A stretch of DNA of 64,000 bases from Marisa cornuarietis (taxonomy: Eukaryota; Mollusca; Gastropoda; Architaenioglossa; Ampullariidae): assembly GCA_004794655.1 (NCBI GenBank), contig SMMW01000555.1, forward strand, positions 3,834,001-3,898,000, in the 5' to 3' direction. Below, one piece after another: positions 1-11,200 of the stretch (position 1 is its first letter; each line of letters opens with the position of its first letter). Both the position numbers and the translations under genes were made by a program. A model generated the notes under the pieces. It searched no databases. It saw nothing but the letters and a program-made list of their open reading frames with translations, and was not told the DNA's origin.

Positions 1-223
1 TCTGGTAATCTGGTTCACGCTGCACTGCAAACTGCTAGCTATATACATTACAAGTATTATACCTTGACTTAGCCACCCCTTCTCCCAATAAAGGGTTGAA
101 AAAAAAACACGATGGCCATAGGAGAGTGAAGGAGATAGGAGTAGTATGGGCATACACAGGAGAATAAAGGAGACGAGATAAGATGAACAACTAGATGAAG
201 TAAATGAGACAGGAGCAAAACGG

Positions 224-335
224 ATATTGACAGGAAACAGCTAAGACAGGAACGAAACCAATATCGACAGGAAAGCGAATGAATCAAAAGGAAAATGGAT
301 ATAGACAGGAAGTGAATGATACAGGAGGGAAATTG
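224..335. repeat. Degenerate ~37-bp tandem repeat, three units
   Basis: Three purine-rich units of 37, 38 and 37 bases each start with an 'ATATnGACAGGAA' core, at 224, 261 and 299. They are clearly related but diverged. A long open frame on the opposite strand across this region is a by-product of the purine bias. Confidence 0.6.
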
Positions 336-961
336 TTCTAAAAGAAGATTGAAGCAGACAGAAGAAAATGAAAGTGGTTTAAAGCGCGCGCGCACAAACA
401 CGCATATATATATATAAGTAAAGGGAAGAAAAAAATGCATTGAAAACATAAAGAAGTAACAAAGAGGAAGATCAGATGTTGTTAGTGATTTTCTTGATAA
501 CAGTATTTTCAGGATTCCTACCCACGGCTCCCCCCCCCTTTTTAATTAGCGAGGTCGCGGATCCTCGCTGATCCGAAGCACGCAGGCTAACGGGGTGCGG
601 GGGACACTTACTCACAGGCTCGCAACAGTCGTGCCCATCCATCAGTCATGTTTGATGTCCAAAACAGATTTGATGCCTCTCATCGGTCTGGTCCCGATAC
701 ACGCTGTGGTGCGACTTCCCTGAAGTTAGCATCGCACACAGCACAGGTTCTGTCGATGATGACTTAGCTTGCAGCCAACACATTTTCTTTTTCTCTTTTA
801 TTTGTCGAATATTGAATTCACCTTTATGAGCTGAACTTTTACGTTTGAAATATAACATAGCCCAGCCCTTCAGTTGTCACCCCTAATCAGGTTCACTCAA
901 AACCATCTATAAAAATCGCTAACCGAAAATATTTTATGGGAAAGCTTTTGCCGGCTTCACT

Positions 962-1100
962 AAGTTCGCTAGCGTAGTGGTAAAAATCCTTCGAAACTAC
1001 TAGGGTCCTTGGTTCACATTTCCTGATCGGGCGTGAATACTGTTCACAGGGATGGTAGTCCTTTTTTTTCGCCAGGTACTCCGGGTACTGTGCTTTCCTT
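962..1100 (+). mobile_element. tRNA-derived SINE (degenerate copy)
   Basis: The sequence 'TAGCGTAGTGG' resembles a pol III A box. 'GGTTCACATTTC' about 45 bases downstream resembles a B box. The following 'actccgggtactgtgctttcc' segment matches the reverse complement of the body of the SINE at 54075-54322, so the two belong to one family in opposite orientation. It is too diverged to be a functional tRNA gene. Confidence 0.6.
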
Positions 1101-1812
1101 CTTCATCACCCTTACCCCCGTCTCTCTCTCACACTCCAGCATAACTTGAAGACTGAGTGACGAAAAGGATAACAACCACAGAGTCTACTACGGTTATTGA
1201 ATGACACATTAGCGTTAAATATGAGTCAGAAGCCCGTTGATGTAGCCATTAATTCGGTGTGACAGCTGCAGCGGTGGAAAAGTGGTTGAGTGGGTGATGG
1301 GTGTCGTTGTGAAGAGAGCGACCAGCTCATGGGGGCTGACTTGCAATACGTCTGTCGATGACGAACACTATGTATGACAGCTTTCACAGAAATAGAGAGC
1401 TTATGATATCAGGAGTCAAGATTTCGAGCTCATGTCAGCAAGATAGCCTGTCTGCAAGAACCGGAGTGAAAGAGAGAGAGAGAAAAATTGTGTAAATAAA
1501 ACGTTGATAACAGCGAAGACACCGGATGTCTTTTTGGCTGGAGACTACGTACCGTGCTGATAGTCTCGATATCTGCCCAGTCACGACATTTCCTTAGCAT
1601 CGGCAATTGAAAACAGGTGTTGCAATACATTTTCCTACTTTTCAAACAGTGGCAGAGGAACAGACGCTTTGGCAGAAATTGTAGTCTCATGAACAGCAAG
1701 ACGTCCGCGGCGTCGCAGTACAAGGCTGATCGGCGACACACGGCACTACGAGGTGGCGACGATCTCACGGGGCTGACATTTCTGTATTTCTACCACGGAT
1801 CAGTCGGTCTAC

Positions 1813-1970
1813 ACCAGTGGTTTTCAAACTTTTCCAGACGAGTACCACTTTCAAAAATTCGAATTGACCGAGTACCACCTCTACCCTACACAGAGCCCCC
1901 GTAAAATATATATACACATTCTTTTATTTTGGCCCATGGTGCTCGCGTACCACCCGTTTGGTCTACACTC
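1813..1970. mobile_element. Possible hAT-type MITE end
   Basis: The start 'CAGTGGTTTTCAAACTTTT' and the repeated 'gagtaccac' motifs resemble the terminal region of many hAT-derived MITEs. I could not find a matching inverted end before the minisatellite begins, so this is either a truncated copy or a chance resemblance. Confidence 0.35.
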
Positions 1971-2004
1971 TACAGGCTCACTGGAGCAGCCATCCCTGGC
2001 TTTT

Positions 2005-2345
2005 GTGATGTCACTGGTGCGGCGAACGTTGATTTCCCTAATGACGTCACTATCGAGTGGCAACCATGCACTGACCTGTGGGGCGTCACTAGACTAGTGA
2101 TCGCTGAGGTGTGTGACATCACTAGACGCGATCACTGATGTGTGTGACGTCACTGGATTAGGGATCGCTGATGTGAGTGACATCACTAGATTAACGATCG
2201 CTGATGTGGGTGACATCACTAGACTAGCGATCGCTGATGTGAGTGACATCACTAGATAAACGATTTCAGATGTAAGTGACATCACTAGATTAACGATTTC
2301 AGATGTAAGTGACATCACTAGATTAACGATTTCAGATGTGAGTCT
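2005..2345. repeat. 33-bp minisatellite with CRE-like cores
   Basis: A TGACATCACTAG-type core starts at 2114, 2145, 2178, 2211, 2244, 2277 and 2310. The period is therefore 33 bases with one 31-base unit. More diverged units lie upstream around 2007, 2042 and 2080. Two units, at 2042 and 2145, carry an intact TGACGTCA palindrome; most carry TGACATCA. Because 33 is a multiple of three, a repetitive 11-residue frame runs through it on the minus strand, but nothing supports a gene. Confidence 0.85.
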
Positions 2346-3009
2346 GTCGCAAATAAACCCACCTGGCCCCAGTTGCACGTTTCTGACACTTAAAACTGGT
2401 CTAACGAAAAGTGTGTTTTTTTTTCAAAAATTGCTTTTAAGTCATTGAGATGATTCGCACGAGCGTTTTAGAACAGGTTTAATCTGATTTTCTGTTCTAA
2501 ATATAAAATAGCTCGGAGCTGTTCTAAAATGGCTAAAACAGTTTTAAAAGCGATGACTACGGTTATCAGAATAAGCTTCAGAGGAGAAGAGGTGTTGACA
2601 TGCAATCAAGAGATCCTAATATGAAATAAAACGGCACGGAATTATGGCTCCACCAGCCAGTTACATTAAAACCACAGTCAGTCCTTTTTCCTTGTAAATT
2701 TTTTATAAGCAGAGTAGAAGAGTAGATTTAGTGCATACTATCACTGCGTGGGTCATCAGCGGCGAGTCATTAGGGAGGGGGGTAGTTCATTGGTCAGGCT
2801 TCTCTGGGGACTGGCGAGGAGGGGAAGGATACACATGACGCTTCCTCCCTATCAGCTATGATAGCCGCGCTATGACACAAGTGAAGTTTTTTTCTCAGGC
2901 TTTGACTAGGGCATGCATGTTTTCAACCTGGCATGGAACAAAGGATAAGGGAAGTTTAAGGCTCAAACAAGACAAGGGATAAGGAATGTTTGCAGGCTGA
3001 CGTTGGAGA

Positions 3010-3057
3010 GACACATCAAGCATTGCTGGTCACGTGACACTTATTGCTTGATGTGTC
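3010..3057. repeat. Perfect 13-bp inverted repeat around a CACGTG palindrome
   Basis: The 13 bases at 3010-3022 are the exact reverse complement of 3045-3057. The 22-base spacer contains TCACGTGA, an 8-base palindrome with an E-box core. It could form a hairpin or be a paired binding site; no gene is adjacent. Confidence 0.7.
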
Positions 3058-3497
3058 ATGTATGTGTTTGTTATTGTGAGGCATGAATCGGATATTTGTC
3101 CGGTGTGTGTCCAGTTTTATCGGATGTGTCATGTGTGAGTCGGACATGTGCCTAATGTGCTAAGGGGTATGTAAGATGTGTTGAGTTCCCATTTGTCCTA
3201 CATGGGGTCGGAATGTGTCGGATAAATGACGCATGCTTCGATAGCAACTTCAGTCTAGTATGTTATTTTTTGTTAATATCCCCAAGGATAAATCCTACAG
3301 GAAAGAATTAGATAAGAATTATATTTTGTTATCAGTTTTTTTATCAAGTAACATTTCCGTTGTAGTGATAAATAGCTCTGTTTGCATTCACTGCGCCGAA
3401 TCTTAACGCAGAATTATTAAAGTCATCCAGCATTTCTTCGGGGGAAAAATAGGTAAACAAGCACAAAAACAAGAATCCTCTCGTTTTCTGCTAATTA

Positions 3498-3499
<2 letters not shown>

Positions 3500-3569
<70 letters not shown>

Positions 3570-3625
3570 GTGAGAGAAAGAGAGAGATTGAGATAGATAT
3601 AGAGAAAGTGAGAGATAATGTAAGA
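3500..3625. repeat. (GT)n microsatellite followed by (GA)n tract
   Basis: A run of about 25 GT dinucleotides ends near 3548 and passes directly into an interrupted GA tract. Both are simple repeats. Overlapping open frames in this interval are artefacts of the dinucleotide composition. Confidence 0.9.
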
Positions 3626-5238
3626 AAGAGAGAGAATCTACTAAAACTAGGCAGACACAAAAACAACTCATCTCTCGGCATTGTTTGCACAGCTCTGATG
3701 TTGTGCTCTTGCTGTTTTTCAAAATTTGTTCAGATCTGTCTAAACCATCAGGTGTATAGTTACTTGATCCCTCACCACGTCTTCCCTATCTTCTCTGAAA
3801 AGAAAAAACAACTTTGTCTTCTCGGAGCGGGGTGTGTGGTATTTGTAGAGAGGACAGAGATGCCGGCAGGGTATCCGCCTGATTCAACAAACTTGTCACA
3901 ATCATGAGTGGTTACGTTCTACCACTTCTCTGCCTCAATTGGGTGACGTTTACAGCCTGGATGACAGGCGAAACGTATTGAGTACGTGGCGTTACGTTTA
4001 CCTGGTCGCCATCAGCAGCAAGGCGCCAAGCGGGACGACAGGCTGTCATACAGACGAAGCTGCTCTATCGGCGTAAAACATGAATACCCTACTTTCCTCC
4101 TTCTCTTCCCACCCTCCTCTAAATTGTTCATCTCCAAAAATGAGATCTTACCCACTTTTCCACACTCGTTAGCAAGAGTTTCCTTTGCTAGTAGTTGAGA
4201 AACAGATAAGAAACAGACCTCCACCAGATCGACAACACAATTTCGATTGTGGCACGAATAAGAGTAGGAAAGATGATGCTGATGACTTTGTTGACAATTT
4301 CATGGGGAAAATATGATGTAGCTATTAACACTCGACATCAAAATGTAACCTGACCTGCGTCTTGACAGAGTTCAGCTTCCGGAATCAAGGAGACAGTTTT
4401 TCTTTGATTCTTTTTATTAGAACAGAGGACCAGTGTAAATTCTATACCTTTATTGGAGACAGGAATTACACTGTTTTTATAAGCGTAAACACTTTTCGAA
4501 TTTTTTTTTTTAACTGCAGAACAGTCCATTTAAGTTATTTTAAGTTCTGATCAGTTGGGTATGTTTGAAAAAGTGGGGATTATACAGCCACCCTGCACAG
4601 GTAATCCACAAAGTTTCGCTCAGCGCACAACCGGTTTTTGTCGGTATTCTAATGTAAAATACCGGATACTAGTATCTGCATTGTCCTGGGGCTTGTGCTC
4701 GTGGTAGACCACATGACCATGAGGCCGGGTGCGTGGTACACCTCTAGACATTATAGTTGAATGGCTCACGCCAAACTGTCAACTTAACTCATGTCTCATG
4801 AAGAATTTAGCTGACTGCTTGGTGTTGACCATAATGGTAGTTCCTAGAGGCGTGTGATGCAGCTGGCCACAAAACAACCCGCCGTAAATAACTTCCTTGT
4901 ACCTGACGTGTACTCAACATAACCGAGATAACATGGGAAAATCCTTTGTCTAAAATAGGTTTGCTGAAAACAAAATAATACAGAAGGGAAATTTCGGTTT
5001 TGCCGAAGACGGGTGCATACCGCACTAAATTTTAGACTTTTCTTTTTTAGTAAAAGAATTTTGACTTAGAAATATTTAAACACTAATATTTATATTATTG
5101 TTATTATTATGTAGTCAATATGGTAGGTTTGAAAAGTGTTATGTGTTACAGAACTGCCACGTAGCGACATTAAAGCGATAAGTTATTAGGAGCTTGCACG
5201 ATTTTGATGAGTTCACATACAAATAGTAAGCCTAATTT

Positions 5239-5241
<3 letters not shown>

Positions 5242-5283
<42 letters not shown>

Positions 5284-5349
5284 CATGCACGCACACACAC
5301 ACACACCTGCGTATAGGTACCGCGCGTGGGCACGCGCACACACATCTAA

Positions 5350-5385
<36 letters not shown>

Positions 5386-5470
5386 GCATACACAAAAAAT
5401 AGAAACAAACACATACTCTACATGGGTACACACACCCATACGCATGTGGACACACGCACACGCAGATGTA
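5242..5470. repeat. Clustered (CA)n microsatellites
   Basis: Several CA runs occur at about 5242-5279, 5290-5307 and 5354-5382, separated by CA-rich sequence. Weaker CA-rich sequence continues to about 5945 and ends in a short CG alternation. There is no coding evidence. Confidence 0.9.
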
Positions 5471-5499
5471 TTTTTAATGCGCGTTTAAAAGACTCAGTG

Positions 5500-5660
5500 G
5501 TGGACATAAAAAGAAAGAGTTTCATTGTTGTGCTGCACCATAGCTAACAAGCCGGTGGCCGTACTTTGTTGTTTTCGTGGCAGACGTAGACAGCATGCGC
5601 TGGTCAAACGAAGAGAGAAGAGTTGTGGTTGATAATTGTGTTTGCTCTCAGACCGTAAGG
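5500..5660 (-). mobile_element. Internal fragment of the 52.5-kb LINE family
   Basis: The sequence aligns by eye with about 52780-52935, the 3' coding part of the LINE listed there. Shared blocks include the 'cattgttgtgctgcaccatagc' / 'cattgttttgcagcacagtagc' pair and 'gtcaaacgaagag' / 'gtcagacgaagag'. It is an old, diverged piece of that non-LTR retrotransposon in the same orientation. Confidence 0.65.
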
Positions 5661-6360
5661 GAGTACTTGAAAGAAGATGGCGTGGCAGAAAGGAAAGTGG
5701 GGGGTTATACTGGAATGCTACATAAAATATGCATGACTCACGGACGTATACACACGCAAGTGTGGAGGTACTAGGCCCACACGCACATTTAAAAATATTC
5801 GGCACACACCCCTGTACACCTGTCAGTATATTTACCAACAAGCATGACTACACCCACCTACACGTACACACCTACTTGTATACACATACACCTGTCCACA
5901 CACACAGACACACCATCACAACCACACCCGCGCGCGCGCGCGTATGTTTGTGTGCCAGAGCCATCGCGAAACATGATATTCTTTCGCCCCCTAGAGGGCC
6001 ATTGAAAATAAAAATTACATTTAAAAAGTCATCCCACAACCAGAACTGCTAATCTCTGCCTTTCTCTCTCTCTCTTATATTTTTTTCACGTCACCTCCAA
6101 ACTCATTATTATCATGTCCATACCTCTACTTTCACCTGTACAGTCCCTCCTGTATGCACATAGGCCTGATCCCTGCTAAATTCGCCATTACATGCTTGTT
6201 GACAAATGATCGAAGTATTTTCATTAGTCTCAACGTCAGCCTACACCTATCAAGGCCGACAGTCACGTGCACGTGAGTACGTGTAAAGTATCGCCCGTGC
6301 CTAGATATTTTATTGCGCACACTGCGCAATTAGCTAAAACCCATGCTTGTGACTGAAATA

Positions 6361-6451
6361 ATGATAACTAACTGATATGACGACAGAAATCATGATAACT
6401 AACTGATATGAGGACAGAAATCAAGATAACTAACTGATATGAGGACAGAAG
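6361..6451. repeat. 31-bp tandem repeat, three copies
   Basis: Units start at 6361, 6392 and 6423. The first two differ at one position and the last is slightly shortened. There is no open frame of note. Confidence 0.9.
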
Positions 6452-6689
6452 GGTGCAGTGGTGACACTTTCTTTTCGTCAGGTGACCCTTTAATGAGGTT
6501 TAAGCATTGCGACAAGTATCAGCGAAGCGGAAAACATGTTGCGACAAAATTGGACAGGATTTCTGTATGTTGCTGGTGCGGTGTCTTTTGACTTGTAGGG
6601 CACACTTGCGAACCTAAATGGATCGTAACAATAATAATCCAGAATGTATTGGCTGTGCCTCCTGGGGTGATTTTGTGCACCTGGGATGT

Positions 6690-7000
6690 ATTTAATAATA
6701 AGAATAGTGAAGATTTTTATAGCGCACATTCACACTCATAGAGAGCATGCTATTAGCGCTTAAAACGAGGAAGAGACGTGGACTAAGTAGATACAGAACA
6801 AAGGGGACAAAAGAAAACGACAGTACTGACAAAACAGAAAACAAAAGGCATCAAGTAACAGGAACAGAGAAATATAGTGATTCTGCGAGAAAGATGGGTA
6901 AAGTAGCAAGAGGGAAGGGGGGAGGGTAAGAAGGACGAGCATTGTGTGGACTGTGTTAGAAGTAATGCTCAAGGAAGAGGTGCGTTTTCAGTGCAGATTT
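6690..7000 (-). mobile_element. 3' end of a LINE, near-identical to the copy at 52455-52760
   Basis: About 300 bases match 52455-52760 with roughly ten differences by eye. The element reads on the minus strand. Its 3' end is an ATTATT-type tail next to 'tatagcgc' at about 6691-6730, and similarity stops abruptly near 7000. This is a heavily 5'-truncated insertion of the same non-LTR retrotransposon. The low divergence suggests recent activity. Confidence 0.85.
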
Positions 7001-7154
7001 GAATATTTGATAGTTTGCTCCTTCTTTTCTCTAAATATATCCTTCTCTTTTCTATTTCATCACACGAAAAGAAAGAAAGAACGAAAGTTTAAATACTAAC
7101 CGTCAGTTTGATAGGCCACACAATGATCCTTCTAAATGGACTGGTATACAACAC

Positions 7155-7345
7155 ATTGCGGAACAAGAGAGAGTTTATAGAGAGAGAGCAGGGGGGGGAG
7201 TATAGGCAGAAAGGAAAAGAGAAATGAAGGTAGAGACAGGAAAAAAGAGTGAGAAGGGTAGACAGAGATAGAGAAAGGGTGAGGATGAAAGAGTGTGGGG
7301 AGAGGAAGTGAAAGAAGGAAGAAAAAGTAAAGGATTGAGGGAAGA
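7155..7345. repeat. Polypurine tract
   Basis: The plus strand is almost entirely A and G over about 190 bases, ending about 150 bases before the first visible exon of the adaptor gene. Such tracts can form triplex DNA, but no function is shown here. Confidence 0.7.
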
Positions 7346-7496
7346 GGGAGGATATATGTATGTACCGAGATGGGTGTAGTGATATGGCGGCGATGTGGCT
7401 GTATGTGTACGCTGTACAATATAGCGTCGTCATTGTCCGCTTACCACCCCCACCGTTCTTCCTAAAAAAAAACCAAAAAAACTTTTCTTGTTGCAG

Positions 7497-8205
7497 AAAG
7501 AATGGAAGTCTGTGTGGGCAGTACTAAAGGACAGCATCATCTTTCTCTTCCATTCGGACATCACAACTCTAGAAAACGTAAGTGAGCAGGTAACATTCGG
7601 CATGTCGCTGTGTCACGTGACCTGCACGTCGGTGAAGGTCGATCATGACCCGGGAGATGACAAGTGTGCACGTGCTTTTCCACTCGCCTCTAGTTGTTTG
7701 TGCAAGTCGCAAAACTACATCCAGATTAGAGTTGATATCGTGGCATTTCAGACTTTTCGAGAATATTTAATCGAAAGCCTTTATTCGTGTATTTATTGCT
7801 GGACAGCTTTTAATTACTTAAACTATTCTTGAACGCTTTCCAGCACATTGGAACACTTCGTCTGGACCAGAATTCTTCAGTACAGTTCAAGGACGACAAA
7901 AGGCATACCTGCAAGTTTGAAATCCATACTTCCAATAAGAAAAACATTTTTAAGGTATGTTTTGCGTACTGTGGTATCAGAGATATATCACAGGATGGGA
8001 TGCTTATTGGTTGGTTGGTTTGTCTGTGTGTGTGTGTGTGTGCGTGCGTGCTTGGGCTTTATGTATCGTTAATCAATGCTCACATTCTTCAGGAAGCGTT
8101 ATTTTATGTGAATAAGATTTAATTTTATTTGTTCGCTATTCTCCATAGGTAACGACACCATATGAGAGAGAGCTATGGCGAGCATACCTTACAGGTGTTT
8201 TCACA
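7497..8205 (+). CDS. Exons encoding the PH domain C-terminal half
   Basis: Three phase-0 exons (7497-7577, 7844-7954, 8149-8205) encode 'KEWKSVWAVLKDSIIFLF', a beta-strand series, then 'ELWRAYLTGVF'. The tryptophan in the last segment is the nearly invariant residue of the PH C-terminal helix. The opening strands (beta1 and the beta1-beta2 loop that often contacts phosphoinositides) are not in this piece, so lipid binding cannot be judged. Confidence 0.85.
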
Positions 8206-11200
8206 GTAAGTAAATTTATTTCGCTTTTTAACATGTGTTTATTGTTAGTCCATGATGTAAAGAAGTTATTAACTTAGTCAATTCGGTGAACTGAACAAGG
8301 AACAGTATGATTCACGTGACCGAACATGACGGGTAAAAGTTCGATAAGGTGTACAGTAAGAGGTTGTCAGGGGGTTAAAGTCGGGAAGCAAATTCTTGAA
8401 ATTACCTTCTGCTTTTTTCATATTCATTCTTCCTATGTGACATTGACGTGCTAAAGGCAGCAGACTAAGAGGTTAAAATAATAAGTGAAGCCTGGAAAGG
8501 TAGTTTGACTGGCCTCCTGTAGCCATCAAACTTTGACATCTGTCGCTTTTATATCCAAGGTATATAGATTATTTGCCCCTAGTGTGTATCCAATGTAAAC
8601 ATTTACCGCTGGCTTGAATTCAGGATAAAAATGTGTCGCTACATATCTTTCACAGAAATTTCCCAGACTGCACGCGACTTTGGCCTTTTGCTGGTCCAAT
8701 TAATGCCTGTTTTGGATATAGGGAGCCAACCTTGTACCAGCATAAAGCCAAAACACCCTCCATTTACCGCTTCTCTGTAAACAGCATAGAATATTGCAGA
8801 AGAGAAATCTGCCCCCCAGTTTACATTTAGCGTAGAAATTTGCCGCTAATTTGCATCCAGCAAAACCAAAAAAAAAAACAAAAACAAAAACAAAACAAAA
8901 CAAACTTGCCACTGTTTTGCATTCAGTATAGAAGTCTTTTGCTATAATTGCATCCAGCACATAACTCTACCGTTAATTAGCATTCATCTTATGAATCTAA
9001 CACTGATTTGCTTCCACATCATTCCCTGATGACTTAAACCAGAAGTAACAAGAAATTAGTAACTTGGAAGATTAATAATTGTTGGTGGGTCCTGCATATG
9101 GGAGTAGCATCAGTAAGGGTTAGACTGCACTTAGCAATGGCCAACATTGACCTGTATCTATGTTGATGTCATGAAATGTTTAAGGATATAGTCAGAGCAT
9201 GGTGGTGCATGGTGTTCAAGAGTCAAGCTATGCACGGTCACATTGTTTGCAGGACTCTTGGAATCAGGTGGCATATCACTTGCCACTTTCATTTACCTGG
9301 GTGTTATAAATGAAGATTTCCTTCAATTTTTTCAGGACATTTGTATCACATATATTGTACGATTCCATTAATAAACATTTCGTGTGTTTGTTTCCCTCGT
9401 GTTCCCCCCCCCCCTTCGCCACCACCACCACCAGAGGTATCTGTGCATATATATAGCTGCTGCTTTGTTTCTAGGGTACTGTAACCGGAGATTTCATCTT
9501 AAGCCCCAAAGAACTCCAGGAGATTCAAAGAAAAATAAGCCAGGGGAGACGTCAGCCCGATCCCAGTGTATCCCACCTATCTGCCCCCATCACACAGAGT
9601 GAAAACTACAACCAGAAGATCAGTCCACCCACCACCTGCCTGAATCGCCAGTCAGCCTCCCAGGTGTCGAAGAAGTCCGACAGCAGCGGCAGCACAGCCA
9701 GTGCTGAATTCGATCCTCCTCTCAGGAACATCAGCCCAGCTGACTTCGCCAAGTCCAGTCGGAACTCCGTCAGTGAGTGCGACTCTCTGGACCTGAACAG
9801 CGGGGGCCCGTTCATGGTAAGGGTCAAAGATTAGGCTCAAAGCAGTCTCTCGAATTAACTGAGCAATTAAAGTTGCTGAAATAGCTCAAGATGAAGTTTT
9901 TTGCAACAGTTGGTTGGTTGGTGCTACAATATCTGTTAGCTGTATTTTGATGAGAAATATTTATTAACAACACAAATAGGTTAAAAGCACACACACACAC
10001 ACACAAAAGAGAGAGAGAGATGGCCATTGGTGTGAAGTGTGATTAATAGATTTTCCCTTTGGGAGCAAACTAGCAGTGATGGTGTTTAAAAAAAAAAAAA
10101 GCCCTGAGCGACCAAGAAATTTGTGTCAGTGAAGTGATTGATGAGGCAGATAAAAGTAAGCGGGGATATGAATCTTACTGCAGAGACTGAGAGAGTCTGG
10201 ATCATGAATGAAACTGAGAGAAACAAATGATCCAGGAAACATGAGGGATTTTAGCATTTAGTGAGAATAAAAGGTTTAATCTTGTTAATTATTATTTTCA
10301 TAATTTCAAAAATATTTTATGCTGTTTATAATATTTATAACTGATTTTAATGCATTCACTTTGTGAAATGTGCAAGTAAATCTATCATTAGCTGTGCTTC
10401 TAATAGAAACTTCATTTCCTTTTAATCATTCAACTATAACAGCGTTGAATTTCTTTCCTTTTTTGCATTTTATTTATGAAGAGACACAAGTTCTACACAG
10501 ATGGGAGAACTGAAACTCCTAGGTAAGCAGTCAACATTAAAACTGCACTTGCACAATTTACATGCAAGATGATGAATTGAACTTTTCAGTCTGAAAAAAT
10601 CCACACTGTTAAAGGAACAATTTCCTAAATTTCTGCAAAAATGAATCAGCTTAGAGAAAGCTATTTATCATAAGCAAAACTTTATAAAAAAATTATGATG
10701 CACTAGCTTCCACATTGCATTTTCAGCTGGTTCTTTCCCAAGTGTTCTCCAGAGCTGGCAGAACGAATCTTGAAGACCAATCCTACACAAGGCAACACTC
10801 TTATGCGTCTAAGCTCCAGGGACCTCATTTCTGGCAGCTATGCTATCTCCAAGTGCATGAAAAGGTTTTTTTCCTTTTAGTCATCAACCTCAAAGCAGCT
10901 GGTGAAAGCTAAACTGATCCCAGGTTTTTTTTATCAACTTTCTCATAAATTTTAGCATTGTACATATCTGTTGTGAACAGCATGATTAAAAAAAAATGCG
11001 TTTAAGAGGGCTTTATTATGAATGCAGTATGAATCTGTTTTCAGACGTTTACATCTTATGATTAGGTGTGTTAGCAGGTGATTCAATAATTTTTGTTAGA
11101 GAACGCAAATGAGCTTTTGTCTTTTTTGTGAAAAAAAACTAAAAAACATAAGTGATGAATAACAGAATAATCACATTTAGTGCCGTTTCACTATTTTCTG

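Larger units (their letters stand above)
1..7496. other. Repeat-rich stretch with no recognisable exon
   Basis: Upstream of the first visible adaptor exon I see only repeats and unassigned DNA. The open frames here are low-complexity (CA/GT or GA rich), run through tandem repeats, or lie antisense to transposon fragments. The missing 5' exon of the adaptor gene, which should encode the first strands of its PH domain and end in phase 0, could be here or before the window. I looked for it and did not find it. Confidence 0.6.

Noticed and set aside
69..449. A 126-residue minus-strand open frame rich in Phe, Ser and Leu
   Set aside because: It is the complement of a purine-rich degenerate tandem repeat. 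The composition explains the open frame, and no domain or splice context supports it.
2005..2345. Regular repeats suggestive of a CRISPR array
   Set aside because: The units are directly abutting with no unique spacers, and the genome is animal.
2094..2378. A repetitive 11-residue protein frame on the minus strand
   Set aside because: The 33-bp minisatellite has a period divisible by three, so a repetitive frame is expected. It has no promoter, homologue or exon context.
3403..3722. Open frames with poly-Thr-His and poly-Ser-Leu stretches, and similar ones at 5204-5488
   Set aside because: These are translations of GT/CA and GA microsatellites.
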